A stretch of DNA of 64,000 nt from Pedobacter sp. JY14-1. GTDB lineage: Bacteria; Bacteroidota; Bacteroidia; Sphingobacteriales; Sphingobacteriaceae. Positions 26,259 through 35,308 of this stretch are shown one piece after another. A program made the translations under genes and the position numbers. Position 1 is the stretch's first letter. Every line of letters begins with the position of its first letter. The stretch spans positions 819,194 to 883,193 of the forward strand of contig NZ_JARJHU010000001.1 of NCBI RefSeq assembly GCF_029269825.1, in the 5' to 3' direction. The notes beneath the pieces are model-generated. The model worked only from the letters and a program-made list of their open reading frames with translations. It was not told the DNA's origin and did no database searches.

Positions 26259-26645
26259 TTAGTTGTTGCCTTCGGCACGTTTCTTCATCGCTTCCCTTCT
26301 TTCCTCAGTCCAGGCTTTAAAAGCTTTCTTCTGATCATCGTTCAGTACGGCAGCAATCTTTACCTCATTTTGCTGGCTAACCTTTGTCATAGCACCTCTC
26401 CAGGCTTCGCGGTCATTACCCAGAGAGTCACGCATTTTTCTCATCGCTGCCCCTTGTTCCAGGAAAATAGCCTGTACTTTTGCTTTCTGGTCATCGCTCA
26501 GCTTCAGCTTTTCAGCCAGCATCTCGGTCTGCCTTTTTGCGCGTTCTTCTGGGTTGCCACCCCCACGGCGGCCCTGACCATCCTGTGCATTTGCGAAAGT
26601 TACTACACTGAATAACAATCCGCAGATCATCAATAATTTCTTCAT
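26259..26645 (-). CDS. Spy/CpxP-like periplasmic protein (DUF4890-like)
   Basis: 128 aa with a signal peptide ending 'TFANAQ' (about residue 21), a short Gly/Arg/Gln-rich stretch, then an all-helical, highly charged region with two LTxxQ-like motifs ('KLSDDQKAKVQAIF' and 'VLNDDQKKAFKAW'). Such repeats define the Spy/CpxP fold, a periplasmic chaperone or stress sensor. The C-terminus is strongly basic. Monocistronic with its own terminator. The exact partner or inducer cannot be read from sequence. Confidence 0.8.
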   Translation of the reverse strand: MKKLLMICGLLFSVVTFANAQDGQGRRGGGNPEERAKRQTEMLAEKLKLSDDQKAKVQAIFLEQGAAMRKMRDSLGNDREAWRGAMTKVSQQNEVKIAAVLNDDQKKAFKAWTEERREAMKKRAEGNN

Positions 26646-26722
26646 GTTGCTTTAAGTTTTGTAGGGTTTAGAGCATTTACCCTTACAAAAGTTTAACCAC
26701 CTAAAGTAACAAGTATGTGATA

Positions 26723-27250
26723 TTATTTGCCTGAATCGGCAGCAGAAGGATTTTCATCAAACCATTTTTCCTGAATACGCAATACCTTCTCAATTACGTC
26801 TCTTGCGGCCATGCGCCCCCCCTCATTTGGTGAAACATAGATGGAAACGGCCTTGATTTCAGGCACTGCATCGGCAGGACAAACGGGAAGGCCAACCAAT
26901 TGCATTACTTTCAGGTCCGGGACGTCATCTCCCATATATAATACATGTTCAGGGCTTATCCCATATCTTGACAGCAATGCATTCAGTACCTGGACCTTGT
27001 CCGAAACACCCAGGAAAACCTCCTGTATACCCAATCCTTCAAACCTGCGCTGCATGGCCTGACCTCTTCCTCCTGAAATGACTGCAACAACCAAACCTCT
27101 TTTCACGGCAAGCTGCAGGGCATACCCATCCTTAATGTTAAAAGTACGCAGAAACTCTCCGCTGTCCGAAGCAATGATATCTCCGTTGGTCAGCACGCCG
27201 TCTATATCAAAGACAAGCGCAGAAACATCCTTTAATCTCTGCAGGAACAT
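26723..27250 (-). CDS. kdsC: KdsC-like HAD phosphatase (3-deoxy-D-manno-octulosonate 8-phosphate phosphatase)
   Basis: 175 aa, C0-type HAD with no cap domain. Motif I 'VFDIDGVLTNGDI' gives the Asp-x-Asp pair, motif II is within 'VVAVISGGRGQAM', and motif III/IV is 'VLYMGDDVPDLKVMQ'. KdsC tetramers dephosphorylate KDO-8-P in lipopolysaccharide core synthesis; the size and motifs fit, and the Bacteroidota make KDO. The ATG overlaps the iscX stop by one base (TGATG), so the two are probably coupled. Confidence 0.85.
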   Translation of the reverse strand: MFLQRLKDVSALVFDIDGVLTNGDIIASDSGEFLRTFNIKDGYALQLAVKRGLVVAVISGGRGQAMQRRFEGLGIQEVFLGVSDKVQVLNALLSRYGISPEHVLYMGDDVPDLKVMQLVGLPVCPADAVPEIKAVSIYVSPNEGGRMAARDVIEKVLRIQEKWFDENPSAADSGK

Positions 27251-27492
27251 CAGTCCTGGTTGTCACGCCATTCATAAACCCAGGCACTCTGGATCTGTTC
27301 CAGATGACCTTCATTGCTTTCCTCACGGGTACCTTTAAAATTAGGCAGGGAGAGCACCCACTCTAACAGGTCGGTAAACCGGATGCGATAGATTCTGGCC
27401 TCATCAAAGTCATCGCCAAATTTCTCATAAAGCTCTTGCGCAATGTCTTCGTGATCATTCCAGTAGATTGGCAAAGCGAATTTTTCCTGCAT
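27250..27492 (-). CDS. iscX: Fe-S assembly protein IscX
   Basis: 80-aa acidic protein. 'IYWNDHEDIAQELYEKF', 'DDFDEARIYRIRFTDLLEWV' and 'GTREESNEGHLEQIQSAWV' match the IscX/YfhJ family, which binds IscS and frataxin-like iron to tune cluster assembly. It lies 21 bp after the ferredoxin gene, the same fdx-iscX order as the end of the E. coli isc operon; the other isc genes are not adjacent, although hscA is 12 kb away. Confidence 0.92.
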   Translation of the reverse strand: MQEKFALPIYWNDHEDIAQELYEKFGDDFDEARIYRIRFTDLLEWVLSLPNFKGTREESNEGHLEQIQSAWVYEWRDNQD

Positions 27493-27513
27493 TTTATTGA
27501 ATATTTGAATTGG

Positions 27514-27846
27514 TTAATGGCCTAAAAACTGTGATTGGTCAGGAATCTTTACCTCAATATCTCCATCTATGACCACGCATTGACATCCTAGTCTTGAAGT
27601 AATCCTCGGACGAACTGCCCTGTCAATAAAATCCTCTTCCTTTTCAGAGATCTCCTGGATATTGTCCATTCCTTTGAGTACATATACATGGCAGGTACTA
27701 CATCCGCAGACTCCGCCGCAGTTGTGCTGTAGCTCTATTCCATTATCGAGGCAGGCATCCAGTACCGATTCACCGCCGGCAATAGGCAGTTCAACCGGTT
27801 CCTTCCCCGCTTCCTCAAAACTTATCTTTAACTTAAAAATACTCAT
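27514..27846 (-). CDS. fdx: 2Fe-2S ferredoxin (adrenodoxin/Fdx type)
   Basis: 110 aa from ATG 27846; an in-frame ATG 12 bases earlier (27858) would add four residues. The cluster ligands are C-x5-C-x2-C in 'NCGGVCGCSTCHVYV' and a fourth Cys in 'RLGCQCVV' near the C-terminus, with the acidic 'EISEKEEDFID' helix between. This is the vertebrate-type ferredoxin that donates electrons for Fe-S assembly. Paired with iscX downstream. Confidence 0.92.
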   Translation of the reverse strand: MSIFKLKISFEEAGKEPVELPIAGGESVLDACLDNGIELQHNCGGVCGCSTCHVYVLKGMDNIQEISEKEEDFIDRAVRPRITSRLGCQCVVIDGDIEVKIPDQSQFLGH

Positions 27847-27885
27847 AATCGTCTTCAAAAATACGCACCAAAAACCGCAATCGCA

Positions 27886-28647
27886 TTATCCTTGTGATTT
27901 TTTAATGCTGTTACTCAATAGCTGATAGATGTGTGCCAGCTCCGGCCGGTCCTTTAACATGGTCAGATGAGCAGCCATCGTCTTTTCATCACCCCGCATC
28001 GCCGGTCCGGTCTGGGCTTCCAACGGCCTGTAGTTGCCTACCTTGTTTGCTGTTTCCATGATCAGCGGCCTGATGAGGTCAAAGTCCAGTCCGTTTTCAC
28101 CCAAGATGAGGTCACCCAATGCATAGAGATGGTTCACAAAATTACAGGCAAAAGCAGCAGAAAGGTGTAAGATCCGACGCTGTCCGCCATCAATTTCATA
28201 TGCAGGGCTGCCAAGCTTCAAAGCCACGGATTTTAACGTATCCATTATCACTGTATTCCCCGCTTCAAGACACAAGGGTACATGCTTGAAGTCCAATATT
28301 CTCTTTTTGGAAAAAGTCTGCAGTGGATAAAAAACCCCGTGATTTCCAAAGCGCGAAAGTGCCTCTGCGGAAGTTATACCGGAAGTATGCACCACAATAC
28401 CTTTCACTGCCGGCATTGCTTCACACACCGCAGCTATGGCATCGTCCTTTACAGATATAATATAGAAATCGGCATCAACGGTAATTTCCGAAAGCTCGGC
28501 TACAGCTTCGGCTTCCAGGTCGGCCGCAAGTTTTACGGCATTGGCAAAGGTATTGCTCCAAACCTGTATCAAGCGGAAACCTGCGACTTTCAGGGCCATT
28601 GCCAAATGAGTAGCAACATTACCCGATCCGACACAGACCACATTCAT
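27886..28647 (-). CDS. Rossmann-fold DUF2520 protein
   Basis: 253 aa. The dinucleotide motif 'VCVGSGNVATHLAMAL' starts directly at the N-terminus, followed by a DUF2520-type helical C-terminal domain ('HLSAAFACNFVNHLYALGD', 'ETANKVGNYRPLEAQTGPAMRGD'). It looks like a 6-phosphogluconate/ketopantoate-reductase-like dehydrogenase, but the substrate is unknown. ATG 28647 is one base after the ccmF stop region; the frame continues back to 28701 inside ccmF without conserved residues. The nearby DUF2520, KdsC and Maf genes look like a stable cluster. Confidence 0.86.
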   Translation of the reverse strand: MNVVCVGSGNVATHLAMALKVAGFRLIQVWSNTFANAVKLAADLEAEAVAELSEITVDADFYIISVKDDAIAAVCEAMPAVKGIVVHTSGITSAEALSRFGNHGVFYPLQTFSKKRILDFKHVPLCLEAGNTVIMDTLKSVALKLGSPAYEIDGGQRRILHLSAAFACNFVNHLYALGDLILGENGLDFDLIRPLIMETANKVGNYRPLEAQTGPAMRGDEKTMAAHLTMLKDRPELAHIYQLLSNSIKKSQG

Positions 28648-28648
28648 T

Positions 28649-31117
28649 TTATGCTGCCCCCACTTCTTTCTGTCTCCTGAAAATAGACAACAGGAAGCCA
28701 ATTACCATTACTATCGTACCCAGCCAGTAAAGATTTATATAAGGAAATTCGATGGATTTAAACACCACCCAATCCTTAGCCTGCTGTGGCTTTTCATAAA
28801 CCTGCAATTCCATCTTCTGCTGTTCAGGTAATACTCTTGTAAAACGCAGCCTCAGCCCCAGATCATCAATATTACGCGCAAAGTCAAAGATATTGTTACC
28901 CTTTACCAGGAAAATAGGCTCTGCATTATAGACCTTGCCGCTTACGTTTACTTGTATTGGCATGCCCACCGCAATATCACCCTTGGCCAACACCAGGTTC
29001 TTAGCTTCCGGCTTTGGATTAATTGCTTTAATGGTCAGTATACCACTGCTGGTATGCAGTGTATCGCCAACACTCACATTCACAATTCGCGGGGCCTTAT
29101 AATTCTCCTCTTCACGATGGCCATCGTGTGCCTGATGCTCCTCCTCAGGCTGCGGGGCACTGGTAATGTGCGTGTAAATATCATAAGTAAGGTAATGTTT
29201 AGTATCTGGAGATGCGATCAGCCCCATCTTCTCATTGGACTGGATATGCGGATTCAGATCGAAATCCTCCTTTACCGAGCCATCCTTCTCATCGTACACC
29301 TTAAAGTTCAGTTTAAAAAATGTATTGGGAGCAATAGTCGTATCACTTACATAGGTTACCGTATAACGACCCATTTTCTTAGGCTCATTCTTATAAAGCA
29401 TAATGTTCTCACCAGGCTTCTCTGCTTTTTCAAAATCCTTTACCGGGATAAAGTTGGAAGCATTCAGCGAGATCGACTCGTTTGTCGCAGCGGCGACCAG
29501 TGCCCCAAGCAACAGCAGTGCAAAGCCGATATGCGATACCGCCGCACCGACAAGCTTTTTCTTACCGCCAAAGGCCTGCCCAAGCATCTTTCCGTTAGAA
29601 AATATCGCAAAGAGACAACTAAAGGTCAGCAGGATGAACATCAGGTTATGATAGATGTTCGTGATGTACACAAAACCCGCAGTGACCACCATCGAAAAGA
29701 CCACAGCGGCCACCAGGTTGCTGTAAAACTTACGCGGGTCTGTACGTTTGTACTTCATGAATTGTGAAAATCCCGAAATGATTGTTACCAGCACCGCAAA
29801 AGGTGCTTGCCATTGATTATAATACTTAACTACATCAACCGGGGGAGCAAAATTAGTTCCGAAAGCTGCGTTAAACACGGGGACCGAGGTGACAAAGATA
29901 ACCTGTACACAGGCGATCGTTACCACCAGCGAACCGATAAACATCCAGAATTCGCGCGAGTAGGTTTCCTCATCCTTGTTGGTGATCGGAAGTTCCTTCC
30001 ATCGCAAGACGAGTAATATGGTCGGAATCACCAGAAAAACCACATTATAAAGTACCAGGTGGCCAAACATGCCCAGATCAGTAAATGAGTGCACCGAAGT
30101 TTCCCCAAGAATACCACTTCGGGTAAGGAAAGATGCATAAAGTACCAGTATAAAGCTCAGGAACACTAAAACTACCGCTGTAAAATACGCATGCCCTGTA
30201 TTCTTGAACGCGATCATGACATGAATACCGGCCACAAGGGTCAGCCAGGGAATAATGGATGCGTTTTCAACCGGGTCCCAGGCCCAGAAACCTCCGAAAT
30301 TAAGTGCTTCGTATGCCCAGAAAGAGCCCATAATGATACCCGCCCCCAGGATCATTACTGCAAACAAAGCCCAAGGCATTGCCGGCTTAATCCATTCTTT
30401 ATATTTCCTCTGCCATATCCCCGTTACCGCATACGCAAAAGGGACGATCATACTGGCAAAACCAAGGAACAATGTAGGCGGATGGATCACCATCCAGTAA
30501 TTCTGCAACAATGGGTTCAGCCCCCTGCCATCTGTAATAAAAGACAGGTAATTTTTATAATTCTGCGGATCCGCAAATACTACCGGGGCCATTTCTTTCA
30601 GGTTCACCGCTTCCCGCAGCAAAATAAAAGGTGAGCTGCCGATACGGGCACCAAACACCTCTACCCCCAGCAACATCGACGTCAGGAAAACCTGTGAGAA
30701 AGCAACAACAGTCATTACCCCATTTTCCCAGGTCTTCGCCTTCCAGATCACTACTGCCCCAAGCAGTGACTGCCAGAAGGCCCATAGCCAGAAACTGCCC
30801 TCCTGGCCTTCCCAAAATGCCGAGACAATATAATAGACGGGGAGCTCCTTTGAAGAGTGCGAATAAACGTAATAATACTCATTATAGTGGTTAAGGATCA
30901 GAAAGAACAGCACAGCGCCTATTCCGATCACACTTGCCCAGTTGATCAGGAAGCCAATCCGGCCCAGACCAGTCCATGATCTTTCGGAACCATCTTTACC
31001 GGTTGTTGCAAAATAATAAGAAATAGCAGAAAACAGTGAAGCAGCAAACGCAAGCACGATAAAAAACTGCCCGATTTTACCCGGCAGAAGGTTCTCTCCG
31101 ATAAATTGTATATCCAT
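28649..31117 (-). CDS. ccmF: Cytochrome c haem lyase subunit CcmF
   Basis: 822-aa polytopic membrane protein (about 13-15 segments). The haem-handling WWD motif is 'FWAWDPVENASIIPWL' (about residue 280), with flanking conserved His residues in membrane loops. After about residue 520 a large extra-membrane domain follows, including an acidic His-rich loop ('EEEHQAHDGHREEE', about residue 655), before a last membrane segment. CcmF is normally ~640 aa and attaches haem from CcmE to apocytochrome c. ATG 31117 sits just after the ccmE stop; a TTG at 31126 would overlap ccmE. Confidence 0.93.
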   Translation of the reverse strand: MDIQFIGENLLPGKIGQFFIVLAFAASLFSAISYYFATTGKDGSERSWTGLGRIGFLINWASVIGIGAVLFFLILNHYNEYYYVYSHSSKELPVYYIVSAFWEGQEGSFWLWAFWQSLLGAVVIWKAKTWENGVMTVVAFSQVFLTSMLLGVEVFGARIGSSPFILLREAVNLKEMAPVVFADPQNYKNYLSFITDGRGLNPLLQNYWMVIHPPTLFLGFASMIVPFAYAVTGIWQRKYKEWIKPAMPWALFAVMILGAGIIMGSFWAYEALNFGGFWAWDPVENASIIPWLTLVAGIHVMIAFKNTGHAYFTAVVLVFLSFILVLYASFLTRSGILGETSVHSFTDLGMFGHLVLYNVVFLVIPTILLVLRWKELPITNKDEETYSREFWMFIGSLVVTIACVQVIFVTSVPVFNAAFGTNFAPPVDVVKYYNQWQAPFAVLVTIISGFSQFMKYKRTDPRKFYSNLVAAVVFSMVVTAGFVYITNIYHNLMFILLTFSCLFAIFSNGKMLGQAFGGKKKLVGAAVSHIGFALLLLGALVAAATNESISLNASNFIPVKDFEKAEKPGENIMLYKNEPKKMGRYTVTYVSDTTIAPNTFFKLNFKVYDEKDGSVKEDFDLNPHIQSNEKMGLIASPDTKHYLTYDIYTHITSAPQPEEEHQAHDGHREEENYKAPRIVNVSVGDTLHTSSGILTIKAINPKPEAKNLVLAKGDIAVGMPIQVNVSGKVYNAEPIFLVKGNNIFDFARNIDDLGLRLRFTRVLPEQQKMELQVYEKPQQAKDWVVFKSIEFPYINLYWLGTIVMVIGFLLSIFRRQKEVGAA

Positions 31118-31122
31118 TAAGA

Positions 31123-31533
31123 TCAATTGTATTTTTCCACCTTGCCATCCTGTTTGACCTCGACGAGATCATTATTATATTTAGACGGGCACTTCATCAG
31201 GATCTTGGAAGCATAAAAGGTACCTGATTTCATTTCCCCGATCAGCACCAGCTTTTCCGAGCGTTCAAAATCCTGGGGCTTTGTACCGTTATAAACAACC
31301 TTACCGAGCGCTCCATTCTGGTCCTTCATATAAAACGCAAAGTGATTGGCATCCTTCTCTGCATCATAATACGTCCCCTTACTCTTTTCCCAGTATCCCA
31401 TTACATGAAACTCCCGCGCATCCTTGGCTGCTTCGGCAAATGTGGCATAAGTACTGGTATCGGCGTTGAGACTTACCAGGAAGCCCACACACATCGCAAT
31501 TGTTATCAGACCTATAATGGCACTTTTCTTCAT
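31123..31533 (-). CDS. ccmE: Haem chaperone CcmE, CxxxY variant
   Basis: 136 aa: a single N-terminal membrane anchor (residues 5-24) and an OB-fold periplasmic domain. Classical CcmE binds haem covalently through His in an HxxxY motif; here the equivalent segment reads 'ILMKCPSKYNND', with Cys115 and Tyr119, so it belongs to the CxxxY class (CcmE'). It is the first gene of the ccmE-ccmF-DUF2520 run; a TATCTTTG box (plus bases 31561-31568) lies 27 nt upstream. Confidence 0.92.
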   Translation of the reverse strand: MKKSAIIGLITIAMCVGFLVSLNADTSTYATFAEAAKDAREFHVMGYWEKSKGTYYDAEKDANHFAFYMKDQNGALGKVVYNGTKPQDFERSEKLVLIGEMKSGTFYASKILMKCPSKYNNDLVEVKQDGKVEKYN

Positions 31534-31560
31534 GTTAACATTTAAACCTTAGATAGGGTA

Positions 31561-31568
31561 CAAAGATA
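31561..31568 (-). promoter_or_regulatory. -7 box TATCTTTG for ccmE
   Basis: Exact TAnnTTTG on the minus strand, 27 nt upstream of the ccmE ATG. No clear -33 TTG. Confidence 0.5.
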
Positions 31569-31659
31569 GAAATTAAACCTGCCTGGCCCCTTTCCGGCCA
31601 GAGATACAAGTGTTTATTGATAGTTCTCTGACAAAAAAGCTAATGCCTGACATTTTTAA

Positions 31660-31698
31660 AACAAAAAGGTCCGTGTTTACCGCACGGACCTTTTTGTT
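31660..31698 (-). terminator. Terminator after glutamate dehydrogenase
   Basis: 16-bp perfect stem (31660-31675 with 31683-31698, 7-nt loop), core GGTCCGTG/CACGGACC flanked by A5 and T5. It separates gdh from the ccmE-ccmF unit. Confidence 0.93.
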
Positions 31699-31711
31699 AT
31701 TACCTGTTATC

Positions 31712-33133
31712 TTAGGGCCAGACGCCCAGGCTCATATATGAAACGGCAATTTTATCTATCGCGCCAACAAAAGCTGCCGTTCTGAGCGTTTTCGTCCCCG
31801 GTTTCGCCAGCAGTGTATCCCTGATCTCGTGATAAGAATGAATCATAGTATCCTCCAAACCGGAATTCACCAGTTCAAGTTCCGAGGCACCCTTCACAAT
31901 CATGAGCCTGTTCTCAGCTGGGATCGTTTTACCGGTAAGGCCCTCAAGCGTATTGATCAGATTGGCGTTGGAATTCTCCGCATACCTGTTTTCCATACGG
32001 CCAAAAGCCACATGTGACAGGTTTTTCAACCATTCAAAGTAAGACACCGTCACACCACCGGCATTACAGTACATATCAGGTATGATCATACCGCCCATTT
32101 CAGTGAAGATCGCCTCTGCCTCTGGTGTTACCGGACCATTGGCCCCTTCAGCAATCACCTTCGCCTTAATGTTTCTGATATTTTCCCTGGTGATCTGGTT
32201 TTCCAGGGCTGCAGGCACCAGGATGTCGCAAGGCTGCTCCAGACCCTCACCCGAACGCCTGAATTCTGTAGCTCCCGGGAATCCCAGTATTGAGCCCGAA
32301 CTCTTCCTGTGCGTAAATACCTCATCTATATTAAGGCCATCTGCATTATAGATCGCACCCTCAAACTCACATACACCCACAATCACTGCCCCGAACTCCG
32401 CCAGGAACTTGGCCGAGTGATACCCTACATTACCCAATCCCTGTACAATTACCCTTTTTCCGATCAGACCGGGCTCCAGTCCTATTTTCTTCATATCTTC
32501 TGCAATGCCAACGCATTCGCGCACCGCATAAGCCACTCCCCTGCCGGTAGCTTCTTTACGTCCCCTGATGCCGTGCAACGCGATCGGTTTGCCGGTTACA
32601 CACCCCAGCGCATCGAGCTGACCCGGATGCATAGTCATATAAGTATCGGCAATCCAGCTCATTTCACGTTCACCGGAACCATAATCCGGTGCGGGGACAT
32701 CGATGCCCGGCCCGATAAAATTCTTTTTGATCAGTTCTGTAGTATACCTCCTCGTAATGGTTTCCAGCTCAGCTACCGTATAGTTTTTAGGATTGATGCA
32801 AATACCGCCTTTGGCACCTCCAAAAGGCACATTTACGATCGCACATTTATAAGTCATCAGGGCAGCCAGGGCCATCACCTCATCCTCATTGACCATTTCA
32901 CTATAGCGGATACCACCCTTAGTCGGATTCATGTGCTGAGAGTGTTCTACACGCCAGGCATCGATTACTTCAAATCCATTACCCTTGCGGATCGGGAACT
33001 GGAAACGGTAAACACTGTTGCAAGCCTTGATCTGGTTTAACAAACCTTCCGGGTGGGAGGTAAATTGAGCGGCATGATCGAAGTTCATGCATACATCTGC
33101 AAAGAACTTTGTCTCGTTTGCAATATTGGCCAT
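31712..33133 (-). CDS. gdhA: Glu/Leu/Phe/Val dehydrogenase (probable glutamate dehydrogenase)
   Basis: 473 aa. Substrate-side motifs are '[19 protein letters not shown]', '[11 protein letters not shown]' (catalytic Lys), and '[17 protein letters not shown]' (general acid Asp). The NAD(P) Rossmann motif is '[17 protein letters not shown]'. Interconverts glutamate and 2-oxoglutarate plus ammonium in the cytoplasm; length and motifs favour glutamate over leucine. It has its own terminator, and a palindrome (33223-33237) lies about 90 bp upstream. It sits between ccmD and ccmE. Confidence 0.94.
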   Translation of the reverse strand: MANIANETKFFADVCMNFDHAAQFTSHPEGLLNQIKACNSVYRFQFPIRKGNGFEVIDAWRVEHSQHMNPTKGGIRYSEMVNEDEVMALAALMTYKCAIVNVPFGGAKGGICINPKNYTVAELETITRRYTTELIKKNFIGPGIDVPAPDYGSGEREMSWIADTYMTMHPGQLDALGCVTGKPIALHGIRGRKEATGRGVAYAVRECVGIAEDMKKIGLEPGLIGKRVIVQGLGNVGYHSAKFLAEFGAVIVGVCEFEGAIYNADGLNIDEVFTHRKSSGSILGFPGATEFRRSGEGLEQPCDILVPAALENQITRENIRNIKAKVIAEGANGPVTPEAEAIFTEMGGMIIPDMYCNAGGVTVSYFEWLKNLSHVAFGRMENRYAENSNANLINTLEGLTGKTIPAENRLMIVKGASELELVNSGLEDTMIHSYHEIRDTLLAKPGTKTLRTAAFVGAIDKIAVSYMSLGVWP

Positions 33134-33222
33134 AATTGTCTTTTTAGAATTATAATAAGTTGTCAGTTTTCAATGCAAAATTGCAGTAAAAAAAACGACT
33201 ATTCCAAATCCTGAAAAGCTTA

Positions 33223-33237
33223 GTGTAAAGCTTACAC
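33223..33237. promoter_or_regulatory. Palindrome upstream of gdhA
   Basis: GTGTAA-AGC-TTACAC: perfect 6-bp arms in the 158-bp gap between ccmD and gdhA. It could be an operator for gdhA or a weak stop for ccmD; no U-tract. Confidence 0.3.
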
Positions 33238-33291
33238 CAAACCAAATCAGGCCATTTGACCAGGGAAATCAGCAGGAGAACTGAGTATTAG

Positions 33292-33495
33292 CTAAGCATT
33301 GCGTTCCAGTTTCTTCAGCCTTCTGTCCATTGAAAAAAGAAAGAAGATGAGGCCCAGGAGGATCAGCACCACACATACTACAACCACATATATCTTGCCC
33401 GATGCATATAAACTGTCAGCAGTGATGTTGCCCTGGGCATACAAGCCTAGACAGGACAGTAACATCAGTAAAGTAGCGGAAATCTTTTTCATCAT
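33292..33495 (-). CDS. ccmD: CcmD-like small membrane protein
   Basis: 67 aa: signal-like N-terminus ending 'LYAQ', a short periplasmic segment, one membrane helix (about 33-55) and a basic tail 'DRRLKKLERNA'. It overlaps the ccmC stop by 4 bp. CcmD proteins are small single-helix partners that free haem-loaded CcmE from CcmABC; identification rests on size, topology and position, since sequence is poorly conserved. Confidence 0.7.
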   Translation of the reverse strand: MMKKISATLLMLLSCLGLYAQGNITADSLYASGKIYVVVVCVVLILLGLIFFLFSMDRRLKKLERNA

Positions 33496-34154
33496 GCGGA
33501 TATTTGTTTTTTCTCAAGTGTGCGTATGCGGTATTTCAATGTATAGATCCAGTAACCGATCAGTATCCAACCCAGGCAGGCCGGATAGAAAACCATCCTC
33601 ATCCTGCTGTCCAGATCATAGGCATTAAAGCCCGGATTTCCTCCGTTGCCGGGATGAAGCGAATCCGACAGGCGTGGCAGGACAAATAACAGCACGACCA
33701 TGATCGGGAAGGCAAAAATATTGTAAATAGCAGAAATCTTTGCCCGCTTTTGTTCTTCGTCAATCGCATTACGCAAAATCAGATAAGCGAAATACAGCAG
33801 AAGTGCAATCGCCGCAAAATTTTGCTTTACATCAAAGCTCCATGCTTGTCCCCAGGTAAACCGGGCCCATATTGCTCCAGTCACTATGCCAAGCATACCA
33901 TAAACTATACCTACGTTTACACTTTCCACAGCCCTGATATCATCCTCAGCCTTTCCGCTACCGAGATATTTCACACTGTAAAACACGGAAATACTGAACA
34001 ACACGATCATCCCAAACCACATAGGAACATGAAAATACAGGTTGCGAATGCTCTCGTGCAGTATAGGCAGTTGCGGCGTACTCGAAAGAAAACCCCAGAC
34101 CGTTGAATAAATGACCAGCACGGAAGCGATTATTTTCCACCAGGTTTTATACAT
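33492..34154 (-). CDS. ccmC: Haem exporter / CcsA-family protein CcmC
   Basis: 220 aa with six membrane segments. The WWD-type haem motif is in 'WARFTWGQAWSFDVKQN' and conserved His residues lie in flanking loops ('ILHESIRNLYFHVPMWFG'). CcmC delivers haem to CcmE. ATG 34154 is 18 nt downstream of a perfect TACATTTG box, so ccmC-ccmD can be transcribed apart from ccmB. It overlaps ccmD by 4 bp. Confidence 0.92.
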   Translation of the reverse strand: MYKTWWKIIASVLVIYSTVWGFLSSTPQLPILHESIRNLYFHVPMWFGMIVLFSISVFYSVKYLGSGKAEDDIRAVESVNVGIVYGMLGIVTGAIWARFTWGQAWSFDVKQNFAAIALLLYFAYLILRNAIDEEQKRAKISAIYNIFAFPIMVVLLFVLPRLSDSLHPGNGGNPGFNAYDLDSRMRMVFYPACLGWILIGYWIYTLKYRIRTLEKKQISA

Positions 34155-34172
34155 TGTTAGAATTTAGAACGA

Positions 34173-34180
34173 CAAATGTA
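34173..34180 (-). promoter_or_regulatory. -7 box TACATTTG for ccmC-ccmD
   Basis: Exact TAnnTTTG on the minus strand, 18 nt upstream of the ccmC ATG, in the 65-bp gap between ccmB and ccmC. Confidence 0.5.
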
Positions 34181-34219
34181 ATCACTCATCCAGTTATATT
34201 TATCAAAAAGTGTAAACTA

Positions 34220-34879
34220 CTAATCCCGCCACAGATAAGGGAAGAGCAGCAATGTCACTGCCGTTACGAGCACATTCACCACCACCAACAATCCGATCTC
34301 GTCCAGACTCACACTACGATCAAGGCCGTCAATGGCATTCTTGGTAAGCTTGATCAGTAAAATGATCACCGGGATGATCACAGGAAAACTCAGGATCGCC
34401 ATCAGCATCCCGCCATTTCCAGCTTTAGCGGCTATGGCCGAGATCATGGTAAAGATCGTGGAAAAACTCAGACTGCCCAGCATCGTAGCTACCAGGTAAA
34501 GTCCGAGGTCCTCAGGCACATAACTGAACACCATCATATAAAATCCGAGGGCGATCAGCGTCAGCAGTGTCATCAGCAGCACATTATAGATCGTCTTTGA
34601 CAAAATCAGGGCCAACGGACTCGCAATGGTATATATATAAAGATGCCTGCCCCTGCTTTCCTGCAGGAAACCTTTGGACACCGCGTTGATCGAGGCAAAG
34701 AGCATGATGATCCAGAACAATGCGTTCCAGGTAACTGGCTTTGTACTCACGAAAGAAAGGAAACAGACAAATACGGTAGAAACCACATAAAGCAACACAC
34801 CATTCAGTGCATACTTTGAGCGCCATTCCAGCAGCACTTCCTTTTTGACCAGATATTTTACCTGCATGAGAAGCTCCAT
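34220..34879 (-). CDS. ccmB: Haem exporter membrane subunit CcmB
   Basis: 219 aa, six membrane segments, opening with 'VKYLVKKEVLLEWRSKYALNG', the typical amphipathic start of CcmB. With CcmA (not in this window) it forms the ABC complex that releases holo-CcmE. ATG 34879 is 2 bp beyond the stop of the upstream membrane-protein gene; the frame extends to 34987 but overlaps that gene. Confidence 0.9.
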   Translation of the reverse strand: MELLMQVKYLVKKEVLLEWRSKYALNGVLLYVVSTVFVCFLSFVSTKPVTWNALFWIIMLFASINAVSKGFLQESRGRHLYIYTIASPLALILSKTIYNVLLMTLLTLIALGFYMMVFSYVPEDLGLYLVATMLGSLSFSTIFTMISAIAAKAGNGGMLMAILSFPVIIPVIILLIKLTKNAIDGLDRSVSLDEIGLLVVVNVLVTAVTLLLFPYLWRD

Positions 34880-34881
34880 AG

Positions 34882-35304
34882 TTACGGGTTTTGTACCGGA
34901 GGTTGCGCTACATCCAGCACGACAGCTTTCCGTTTGCGTATCAGCGCAAGTGCAAAGGCGCCCGCCATGATCACATACCAGCCCCATTTATATTTCACCA
35001 TTCCGGCAGCGAAATTGATCAGCTTTCTGAAGTGCAGGAAGCTAAAACTATCGTGTGCCTTAAAATAAATACCCGCGAGCGTGACCAAGGCCAGTAAAAT
35101 CCCTCCCCATCCGGCAAACCTCATCAGACCCGCCTTTCCGGCAAAGGCCCCGATGAACCCGAGTCCGGCCATCAAATAAAAGGCGACTGCCAGGCGCAGA
35201 TCAATATCAAAATAATTCCAGTTACCAATAATCGGCAAATGCATCAATGGGCTCAATCCACCTATAGCCATCAGCGCTGACCCGATAATTCCCTGAACCT
35301 TCAT
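34882..35304 (-). CDS. Four-helix membrane protein between gldC and ccmB, unknown function
   Basis: 140 aa from ATG 35304: about four membrane helices (residues 4-24, 35-55, 60-80, 108-125) and a basic C-terminal tail ('IRKRKAV'). No motif I recognise. Packed 4 bp after gldC and 2 bp before ccmB, so co-transcribed. A longer frame to 35352 adds 16 residues overlapping gldC. Confidence 0.7.
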   Translation of the reverse strand: MKVQGIIGSALMAIGGLSPLMHLPIIGNWNYFDIDLRLAVAFYLMAGLGFIGAFAGKAGLMRFAGWGGILLALVTLAGIYFKAHDSFSFLHFRKLINFAAGMVKYKWGWYVIMAGAFALALIRKRKAVVLDVAQPPVQNP

Positions 35305-35308
35305 CCTG

